Positions 6,255-11,305 of a stretch of 12,733 nucleotides of DNA are shown piece after piece. The translations under genes and the position numbers were made by a program. Position 1 is the first letter of the stretch. Each line of letters starts with the position of its first letter. The DNA lies in the NCBI GenBank assembly GCA_015062715.1, contig SUUD01000031.1, positions 1-12,733 of the forward strand. The letters are read 5' to 3'. The DNA is from Olsenella sp. (lineage in GTDB: Bacteria; Actinomycetota; Coriobacteriia; Coriobacteriales; Atopobiaceae). Under the pieces are notes generated by a model, which was not told the DNA's origin, searched no databases, and worked only from the letters and a program-made list of their open reading frames with translations.

Positions 6255-7169
6255 CTATTCGCCAAGAAGCCCCAGCTCCCCCAGCAGCTCGTCAAGCGGC
6301 GCCAGAACGTGCTCGCGCACCATCTGCGCCACACCAGGCCGGTCGATCCAGGGGTTGGGGTCGCGGACGATCATGCAGGCGTACTTGGCGTAGCCAAAGG
6401 CCTCCATCAGACGGTGCCAGCGAGCGAGTTGGCCTTCGTCGTCCGTGCCCAGATAGGCACGGAGCATGGGGTCGAGCATGGCCAGGGCCTTGTCGGCCGA
6501 GACGCCCACGTACTTGGCGCAGCACCCAGGGTCGAGGCTGGGGATGAGGTCATAGGCCTGCCAGGTGCCCGACCAGTCCAGCAGCGGGTGCCCACAGCCG
6601 GCACCCTCAAGGTCGATGAGGGCGAGCTCACCACTTGCACTACGCATAACGTTGCCTGCATGAAAGTCACCATGAACAAAAGATGTCACCTGCGGCAATG
6701 CCTCATAAAGCGCAGCCAGTTGCCCAGCCTCCTCTTGCGAGAGAACATCGATGCCAGGCTCGGCCAGCTTGCGCGCGTAGCCGGCAAAGACCGTCCGCTG
6801 ATCCTCGAAGGCAGCCGGGTCCACGCGCACCTCGTGCAGCCGCGCGAGAAGCTCTCCCAGCATGCGCGCGCAATCCTCAACGGGCAGCTCGTCCGCCTCG
6901 ACCTGCTGGGCCAGGGTCGCGCCTGCCATGCGCTCGAACACGATTCCCAGCCCAAAGCCCTCACCAGACACCTCGACCAGCTCGCGTGGCTCGGCGGAGG
7001 GCACGCCCGCCTCCCAGGCAGCGCGGGCCCGTGCCCACTCCCCCATCACGTTCTTCTCGGGCATGTCGGCACGGAAAGCCTTGAGGGCAACGTCGGCGTC
7101 CAGCGCGAACACCGTGCAGGTGCCCCCATACCCCAGCTGCTCAAGGCTCTCTATCGAAATGTCCCTCAT
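6255..7169 (-). CDS. APH-like kinase (aminoglycoside/choline phosphotransferase fold)
   Basis: This 304-residue protein has the protein-kinase-like fold of the APH superfamily, which transfers phosphate to small hydroxylated molecules or sugars in the cytoplasm. Visible elements are the N-lobe glycine turn GYGGTCTVF (13-21), the putative ATP-contacting lysine K30 (VALK), the hinge IVFERMAG (76-83), the catalytic loop HGDFHAGN (166-173) and the metal-binding IDLE (185-188). All key residues look intact. The start at 7169 is chosen because GGGAGG lies six bases before it; the in-frame ATG at 7184 overlaps that binding site. It converges on the chimeric ORF with a 43-bp gap. A role in antibiotic resistance should not be assumed; many members phosphorylate metabolites, and the substrate is not evident. 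Confidence 0.82.
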   Translation of the reverse strand: MRDISIESLEQLGYGGTCTVFALDADVALKAFRADMPEKNVMGEWARARAAWEAGVPSAEPRELVEVSGEGFGLGIVFERMAGATLAQQVEADELPVEDCARMLGELLARLHEVRVDPAAFEDQRTVFAGYARKLAEPGIDVLSQEEAGQLAALYEALPQVTSFVHGDFHAGNVMRSASGELALIDLEGAGCGHPLLDWSGTWQAYDLIPSLDPGCCAKYVGVSADKALAMLDPMLRAYLGTDDEGQLARWHRLMEAFGYAKYACMIVRDPNPWIDRPGVAQMVREHVLAPLDELLGELGLLGE

Positions 7170-7195
7170 CTGGCACCTCCCCATTTCCGCTCACC

Positions 7196-7201
7196 ATTAT
7201 G
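7196..7201 (-). promoter_or_regulatory. Possible -10 element (CATAAT) for the APH-like kinase
   Basis: On the minus strand CATAAT matches TATAAT at five positions and is preceded by ATATG, so it is in an AT-rich context. It puts transcription start near 7189, about 20 bases before the kinase ATG and just ahead of its GGGAGG. No clear -35 is present at 17 bp. The kinase would thus have its own promoter after the terminator at 7212-7248. Confidence 0.4.
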
Positions 7202-7211
7202 CATATCTCCC

Positions 7212-7248
7212 AAAAAAGGGCGAGCATGCCAAGGTCGGTCTCGGCATG
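7212..7248 (-). terminator. Rho-independent terminator after the small-gene pair
   Basis: Read on the minus strand, CATGCCGAG and CTTGGCATG form a 9-bp stem (one G-U pair) with a 6-nt loop. Seven bases later a run of six T follows (A6 at 7212-7217 on the plus strand). It lies 48 bases after the 101-aa gene's stop and before the kinase promoter, so it should separate the two transcripts. Confidence 0.7.
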
Positions 7249-7295
7249 GCCACGTTCTGCATCGGCGACCCGGGTTGTGCCGCCCGCATCCCGTC

Positions 7296-7601
7296 CTAGG
7301 CCCGACCGCCAGCCACGCGAATGGTACCCCTGTCCGGGGCCACGCTCAGAAGCGAGATGATGAGCAGCGAGACCTCCTCGGGCGTCTCCGCAAAGCCGCC
7401 TTCCGCCCAGACCTCAACCATTCCCAGCATCATGTTGGACATCGCGCGGATGCGATATTCCATCTCGCGTTCCGAGAAGACCACCGGCTCACCATCCAGG
7501 GTGAGGTATTCGCAGTCAAAGCCACGGCAGCTGGCGTCGATGACCTCGAGCAGGCGCTCCTTGAACTCGAGCCTCACGTCGCTCGCCAGGAGCGCGCGCA
7601 T
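7296..7601 (-). CDS. Small protein of unknown function, second gene of an overlapping pair
   Basis: This 101-residue protein is not one I recognise. It is soluble by sequence, with an amphipathic charged N-terminal half (LEFKERLLEVIDASCRGFDCEYLTLDGEPVVFSEREMEYRIRAM, about residues 11-54) and a more hydrophobic C-terminal part with helices around MLGMVEVWAEGG and VSLLIISLLSV. There are no membrane segments or known catalytic motifs, and two cysteines near residues 26 and 31. The ATG at 7601 overlaps the stop of the upstream 60-aa gene (TGATG), and AAAGG seven bases before it serves as binding site, so the two are probably translationally coupled and made in fixed proportion. GC3-rich codon use agrees with a real gene. 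A strong terminator follows. It could also be the second part of a once longer protein. Confidence 0.6.
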   Translation of the reverse strand: MRALLASDVRLEFKERLLEVIDASCRGFDCEYLTLDGEPVVFSEREMEYRIRAMSNMMLGMVEVWAEGGFAETPEEVSLLIISLLSVAPDRGTIRVAGGRA

Positions 7602-7783
7602 CACGTCGCCTTTCCGGTAGTGTCGGGCGACAGCATGGTGAGCGTGGGAGAGACGGCGGGATCAAGGGACCAGGGCATTGCCTCGGGATGGCCCCACTTG
7701 TCCTCGGTGACGTCGAGGACGCGGTTGGAGTCGAGCACGAGGTTGTTGACGGACTCGAGGTAACCCTCATAGGCAGACGACAT
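7601..7783 (-). CDS. Small protein of unknown function, first gene of an overlapping pair
   Basis: This 60-residue protein starts MSSAYEGYLESVNNLVLDSN and ends in a Pro/Ser/Thr-rich tail (MPWSLDPAVSPTLTML). It has no signal peptide, membrane segment or recognisable motif. The start ATG at 7783 follows a GGGGG at six bases; an in-frame TTG at 7795 overlaps this G-run and is less likely. Its stop overlaps the start of the 101-aa gene. What makes it notable is its leader: the ribosome binding site lies in one arm of an 11-nt inverted repeat (7785-7795 with 7835-7845), so translation may be controlled by RNA folding. It lies downstream of the PTS operon on the same strand but appears to have its own promoter. 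Confidence 0.55.
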   Translation of the reverse strand: MSSAYEGYLESVNNLVLDSNRVLDVTEDKWGHPEAMPWSLDPAVSPTLTMLSPDTTGKAT

Positions 7784-7784
7784 G

Positions 7785-7845
7785 ATGACCCCCAAGGACT
7801 TGACCGGCTGCCAGCCGGATGTGCTTTCGCGTTTTTGGGGCTCAT
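7785..7845 (-). promoter_or_regulatory. Structured mRNA leader that can hide the ribosome binding site
   Basis: On the minus strand, ATGAGCCCCAA (7845-7835) can pair with TTGGGGGTCAT (7795-7785): ten of eleven positions match, with one G-G mismatch. The second arm contains the G-run used as ribosome binding site and ends one base before the start codon at 7783. Between the arms is a second hairpin, CCGGCT-GGC-AGCCGG (7818-7804), with a 6-bp GC-rich stem. The leader would therefore form a closed structure over the start region, as in translational riboswitches, thermosensors or protein-binding leaders. No known riboswitch class was recognised. Confidence 0.5.
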
Positions 7846-7857
7846 GAGCTTGTCTTT

Positions 7858-7886
7858 ATTGTGCGGTGCCAGGGTGGCTCGTTCAA
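7858..7886 (-). promoter_or_regulatory. Possible promoter TTGAAC-N17-CACAAT for the small-gene pair
   Basis: On the minus strand TTGAAC (7886-7881) and CACAAT (7863-7858) are exactly 17 bp apart; each matches the sigma-70-type consensus at four of six positions. Transcription would start near 7851, just ahead of the leader structure. The same two elements with the same spacing precede the PTS operon. Confidence 0.4.
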
Positions 7887-7887
7887 C

Positions 7888-7910
7888 TGAACAAACCCGC
7901 CATTTGTTCA
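7888..7910. promoter_or_regulatory. Perfect dyad TGAACAAA-N7-TTTGTTCA, likely operator
   Basis: The two 8-bp arms (7888-7895 and 7903-7910) are perfect inverted repeats around a 7-bp GC-rich spacer. The right edge of the presumed -35 (7881-7886) is one base away, and the adjoining GTTCAACTGAAC gives a third TTCA-type half-site. The size suits a dimeric helix-turn-helix regulator. The position upstream of -35 fits an activator, or a repressor that blocks polymerase. It lies 42-64 bp downstream of the EIIA stop, but the AT-rich stem without a U-run argues against a terminator. Confidence 0.55.
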
Positions 7911-7951
7911 GGATTGGGCCATGGGGAGATTGCCCCAGCCCCAGGCACGCG

Positions 7952-8308
7952 TCATGTCTCAAGCAGCATAACCTGGTCGCGCGCGGCATCGACCATTGTC
8001 AGGTCAAAGGCATCAGCCAGCACGAGCTCCATGACAAGGCTAAGGTTGGCCCCGGTCACGAACGGAACCCCCCGCTCACGCGCGATGGGAAACGCCGCCT
8101 GGGTGGTGCTCCCCGCAAGGACGTCCGTAACGATGACGGTCGGGCCGTCGCATGCCTCGAGAGCCTCGGTCACGCGCTCCGCCACACCTCGCTCACCCGT
8201 CTCCCCCACACAAATTGGAATGACCGCCGCCGAGGTCCCCAGCAGCACCTCGGCCGCGTTTGCAAATCCCTCGGCAAGTCTTCCATGCGTGACGATGACG
8301 ACGTTCAT
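7952..8308 (-). CDS. PTS EIIA, mannose family
   Basis: This 118-residue protein is the EIIA component of a mannose-family phosphotransferase system, the cytoplasmic carrier that takes phosphate from HPr and passes it to EIIB. The N-terminal VVIVTHGRLAEG contains the phosphorylated His8. The second conserved element TDVLAGST (61-68) corresponds to the family's TDxxGGS, here with Ala for the first Gly. It is shorter than the usual ~135-140 residues, lacking part of the C-terminal region. AGGGGG stands five bases before the ATG. It lies nine bases after the EIIC-EIID gene and is the last gene of the PTS operon. Confidence 0.85.
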   Translation of the reverse strand: MNVVIVTHGRLAEGFANAAEVLLGTSAAVIPICVGETGERGVAERVTEALEACDGPTVIVTDVLAGSTTQAAFPIARERGVPFVTGANLSLVMELVLADAFDLTMVDAARDQVMLLET

Positions 8309-8317
8309 CGAAGCCCC

Positions 8318-9886
8318 CTATATGACGTCCAAGGCGCCAAGCACGGCACCAGCAACAAGGATTCCTGCCATGAGCAGCGTCGGGTTGACGCTCGCCTTGC
8401 GTGTGAGCCACACACACGCCCATACCAAGGCACAGCTTACCCATGGCATCAGCAGCGCCGGAATCATCTTCGACCACATGCCCGGCAAGCCAACAAAGCA
8501 TGCCGTAAGCGCACCGGCGCATGCCATGCACGTTGCTGGCCCAACCTCTGCCGCCAACTGAGAGATGCCAGAGTCCGCGATGACCTCCATGACCCTGGTG
8601 CCCAGCTCCGCCCCGTGGCGAATCCCCAGCCAGTGGGCAAGGTAGTTGGGAACGTTGAACAAAAGCGCATAGACGAGCAGACCCCAGGGGTTACCAGCGG
8701 CGCAGATTGCGGAGCCAATGCAGGCAGCCACCACGCGGAAGCCTCCCGAATGAAAGAGGTTGTCTCCCAGAATGCCCGTCGGCCCCATGAGCATCCGCTT
8801 CACTGCCGCGACCATCTCCCCCATCTGGTTGCCCGACCGCGCGTTGGCCGCCTCGAGGTTGGCCGTCACGCCCAGCACCAGTGGCTCGATCTGCGGGGTG
8901 GTGTTCATGAACTCCAGGTGACGCCGGCATGCTTGGGCAAGGGCATCGGGGTCATCCCCATAGAGCCGCTCGAGCACGGGCGCCAACGTGAAGACGTAGA
9001 GCAGGTTGTGCTCGCGCTCGGTGTTGTACGAGATCTCGAGCGGCATCGAGCGCCAGAACATGCGGCACATCTCGGCGGGCCTGACCGAGAAGGAGTCGGT
9101 CTCAGGCGCCGCCAAAGCGGCTGGGCCACCATCCGGCCTCTTTCGCCCCTGCCACTGCCACACAAGCGCAACCGCGAGACCAAATGCCGCGACAAACCAG
9201 ACGGAGAAACCCAGATAAGCCGCCATGACGAGCCCGGCAAAGAACAGCTGGACAAAGCGCGGGTCCCACACCAGGTTGACGAGCATGGCCACCGCAACGG
9301 CAAGCAACAGCCCCACGGCCGCATCCATGCCGGCAATCGTCCCGCCAGGAAGCATGCCGACAATTGCCCCGACGGGAATGGCCAGCACGAACGCCAACAC
9401 CAACGCCACAGCCGACATGAGTCCGCACTTGACCATCCCCACCCGCAGGTGGAAGCGGCAGAGCGAGCGCAGGTCGCCCGCGTCCGCCCAAGCGGGACAG
9501 CGCTCATTCATCTCACGCGAGACTCGGTCGTTGTAGCGCGCAGAAAGCCAGCCTCCCAGATACGCCAGGGGCAACGCCAAGGTAATGGCCAGCCCCGACG
9601 CCGCGCCAGCACGCAGGGCGAGGAATCCGCCCAGTACTGCTCCAAAGCGCGGCTCGCTGTCGATGACGCCGGCAAACGAGAGGAAGCCCATCCAGGCAAG
9701 CTCCATGAGGCCACCCATGACCAAGCCGGCCTGGAAGTTTCCCAGGAGCAGCCCGACCAGCGAGCAGCACACGATGGGTCGATCTAGGTATGAGCCCCCG
9801 GCAAGGTTGTCTGCCGCCCACATGAGGGCATAGACAACAGCGACCCCCAAGGCCTGCAGTGGTAGCGAGGGCACCTCTCTCACCAC
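8318..9886 (-). CDS. PTS EIIC-EIID fusion, mannose family
   Basis: This 522-residue membrane protein combines the two membrane subunits of a mannose-family PTS, which are normally separate genes. Residues ~1-245 are EIIC-like, with several hydrophobic segments and the family stretch LDRPIVCCSLVGLLLGN (34-50) and GGLMELAWMG (58-67). A short hydrophilic linker (~246-268) follows. Residues ~270-522 are EIID: FWRSMPLEISYNTEREHNLLY (277-297), RRHLEFMNTTP (321-331), LMGPTGILGDNLFHS (366-380), then C-terminal membrane segments. There is no stop or frameshift between the halves. The start is a GTG directly after the EIIB stop; GTGs at 9883 and 9877 are alternatives, the latter with a better-placed AGGTGG. 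The pair forms the sugar channel and translocates the substrate while EIIB phosphorylates it. Confidence 0.88.
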   Translation of the reverse strand: MVREVPSLPLQALGVAVVYALMWAADNLAGGSYLDRPIVCCSLVGLLLGNFQAGLVMGGLMELAWMGFLSFAGVIDSEPRFGAVLGGFLALRAGAASGLAITLALPLAYLGGWLSARYNDRVSREMNERCPAWADAGDLRSLCRFHLRVGMVKCGLMSAVALVLAFVLAIPVGAIVGMLPGGTIAGMDAAVGLLLAVAVAMLVNLVWDPRFVQLFFAGLVMAAYLGFSVWFVAAFGLAVALVWQWQGRKRPDGGPAALAAPETDSFSVRPAEMCRMFWRSMPLEISYNTEREHNLLYVFTLAPVLERLYGDDPDALAQACRRHLEFMNTTPQIEPLVLGVTANLEAANARSGNQMGEMVAAVKRMLMGPTGILGDNLFHSGGFRVVAACIGSAICAAGNPWGLLVYALLFNVPNYLAHWLGIRHGAELGTRVMEVIADSGISQLAAEVGPATCMACAGALTACFVGLPGMWSKMIPALLMPWVSCALVWACVWLTRKASVNPTLLMAGILVAGAVLGALDVI

Positions 9887-10357
9887 CTAGAGCAGCTCTG
9901 CCATGGGTACGCGGCGGTCGTCCGGGGCCACATAGGCTTGGGCGTCCACACCGGCAGCCAGGATCTCGCGCATGTTCTCGAAGTCCTCGGGTGCAAAGCC
10001 CAGAGACGGCGTGAGCATGACCTTGCCCTCCCCGCCCGGAGTGAGGGCAACGTTGAGTTCGGAAAGCCCCGGCACCACGCGCACAAGGCTTAGGGCGTCT
10101 GCCGTACTCTCGACAAGCAACTCGACGTGCCGCGATTCATCCTGATCGCCGGCAAGCCATTTCGCGGCGTCGTCGACCGTCATGATGAACAGCTCGCTGG
10201 TGGGAGGGGCGCTCATCCGGATGAGGCTCGTGCGCAGGGCATCCCCCACCACGGCGTCGTTGGCAACCACAATGGTGTCGATGCCCAACTTGGTTGGCCA
10301 CACCTTCGAGGTCATGAAGTGCAGAAGCCTGAAGTCGATGCGAAAGAGCGAGACCAT
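9887..10357 (-). CDS. PTS EIIB, mannose family, with altered active-site motif
   Basis: This 156-residue protein is the EIIB component, the cytoplasmic domain that carries phosphate on a histidine and gives it to the incoming sugar. The N-terminal VSLFRIDFRLLHFMTSKVW aligns with the family motif RIDDRLIHGQV, and the phospho-acceptor is His13. The residues after it, normally Gly-Gln-Val, are Phe-Met-Thr, and the second Asp of RIDD is Phe, an unusual change around the active site. The rest (IDTIVVANDAVVGD...LRTSLIRMSAPP) fits the family. GGGAGG lies four bases before the ATG. It starts nine bases after the isomerase stop, and its stop is directly followed by the EIIC-EIID start. Confidence 0.85.
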   Translation of the reverse strand: MVSLFRIDFRLLHFMTSKVWPTKLGIDTIVVANDAVVGDALRTSLIRMSAPPTSELFIMTVDDAAKWLAGDQDESRHVELLVESTADALSLVRVVPGLSELNVALTPGGEGKVMLTPSLGFAPEDFENMREILAAGVDAQAYVAPDDRRVPMAELL

Positions 10358-10366
10358 GGCGCCTCC

Positions 10367-11131
10367 CTACAGGCGGTCGCGGACCTGGGAAGCAGCCGCC
10401 TCGTCCAGAATCACCGTCACGTCGGGATGGAGCTGAAAGATGGAGACCGGAAAGTCCGTGGTGATGGGCTCAAAGAACGCGCGGCGTACCGTCTCGGCCT
10501 TCTCCTCGCCCGACAGGATGAAGATGATGTGCCGCGCTTCCATGATGGTGGCCGGCCCCATGGTGATGTAGAACTCGGGCAGCAGACTCATGTCGTCGGT
10601 ATGGAAGTCCTCGCGCAGGATGGTCTCAACCACATGCGTCACCGTGTCGGCAGGGCTCTCGAGGATGGGCACGGCGTGCGTCCTCTCGTCCCAGGACGAG
10701 AAGGTGCCGGGCTGGTTGCCTGTGAAGTGCCCGTTGGTCCCCACGCCCATGATGACCGTGTCGAGGCCGCCCTCCGCAGCCAGACGCTCGTCGGTGGTCT
10801 TCCAGTTGTCGTAGGTGAGCATGTGGACGTGGTCGTCGGGCACGTGCGCGGCATCGAGATACTTGGCATCGAGCGACACCCGACAGATGGGGACGTCAGC
10901 CCCGCCCTCGGGGTCGTGGATCCAGAACTCGTCGAAGACGTAGTAGTGCACGTTGTCGAACCAGGGCTTGTCGCGGACCTGCTCAGCAAGAAGCTTGTAG
11001 CCTTCGATGGGTGTACGGCCGGTAGTGATAGCGATGTTGACACGCGGAGCTGGGTTGTACATACGCATGAGCATCTGGTGCATCATCACCTGGCTCAGTT
11101 CGGCGTAGTCCTTGGTCACGATGAAGCGCAT
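10367..11131 (-). CDS. Glucosamine-6-phosphate deaminase/isomerase family protein (NagB/AgaI-like)
   Basis: This 254-residue protein belongs to the NagB/6-phosphogluconolactonase superfamily. Typical elements are the phosphate-binding ITTGRTP (35-41), the FDEF motif with the general-base Asp67 (66-69), the active-site loop GVGTNGHFTGNQPG (129-142) with His134, and MGPATIMEAR (191-200). In classical NagB the loop reads GxGxDGHIAFNEP; here Asp is Asn132 and Glu is Gln139. That points to a paralogous subfamily and perhaps to another reaction, or to a weakened one. Start 11131 has GAGGAGG four bases upstream; an in-frame start at 11167 adds no family sequence. As first gene of the PTS operon it should act on the imported sugar phosphate, likely an amino sugar. 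Confidence 0.82.
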   Translation of the reverse strand: MRFIVTKDYAELSQVMMHQMLMRMYNPAPRVNIAITTGRTPIEGYKLLAEQVRDKPWFDNVHYYVFDEFWIHDPEGGADVPICRVSLDAKYLDAAHVPDDHVHMLTYDNWKTTDERLAAEGGLDTVIMGVGTNGHFTGNQPGTFSSWDERTHAVPILESPADTVTHVVETILREDFHTDDMSLLPEFYITMGPATIMEARHIIFILSGEEKAETVRRAFFEPITTDFPVSIFQLHPDVTVILDEAAASQVRDRL

Positions 11132-11166
11132 AGAACCTCCTCGACACAGTGGCCCTGATTGCTCCA

Positions 11167-11195
11167 ATTGTGCGGACGACCGGGTAAAGATTCAA
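11167..11195 (-). promoter_or_regulatory. Possible promoter TTGAAT-N17-CACAAT for the PTS operon
   Basis: On the minus strand TTGAAT (11195-11190) and CACAAT (11172-11167) are 17 bp apart, which would start transcription near 11160, about 29 bases before the isomerase ATG. Each hexamer matches consensus at four positions. The palindrome at 11199-11211 is three bases upstream of the -35. Confidence 0.45.
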
Positions 11196-11198
11196 CAC

Positions 11199-11211
11199 CA
11201 AAAGGGTTTTG
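11199..11211. promoter_or_regulatory. Palindrome CAAAA-GGG-TTTTG upstream of the PTS promoter
   Basis: CAAAA and TTTTG are perfect 5-bp inverted arms around GGG. The site is three bases upstream of the presumed -35 of the PTS operon, a typical place for an activator, and within the 174-bp gap to the divergent nuclease gene. The site is short, so a chance origin is possible. Confidence 0.35.
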
Positions 11212-11305
11212 CGGCACAAACATGCCGGGCAACAGCGTGACATTATTGTCCGGTGAGAATCGTACACTTGTTCTAAGTTGGATGACCAGAGGGAGGGAGT
11301 ACGCC

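Noticed and set aside
6255..7169. APH-like kinase as an aminoglycoside resistance gene
   Set aside because: The fold motif is shared by many metabolite kinases, and there is no mobile context or close match to a resistance subtype that I can recognise.
6309..7763. 484-codon plus-strand frame
   Set aside because: Antisense to the APH-like kinase and the small-gene pair, crossing a terminator and a promoter region.
7888..7910. Dyad TGAACAAA-N7-TTTGTTCA as a terminator of the PTS operon
   Set aside because: The stem is AT-rich, no U-run follows on the minus strand, and it abuts a -35-like hexamer; an operator fits better.
7516..7989. 157-codon minus-strand frame over the leader and the small genes
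   Set aside because: Ser/Pro/Arg-rich, overlaps both small genes in another frame and runs through the operator and promoter.
7688..9787. 699-codon plus-strand reading frame
   Set aside because: It runs antisense to EIIA and the EIIC-EIID fusion, with Arg/His/Pro-rich sequence and no recognisable domain.
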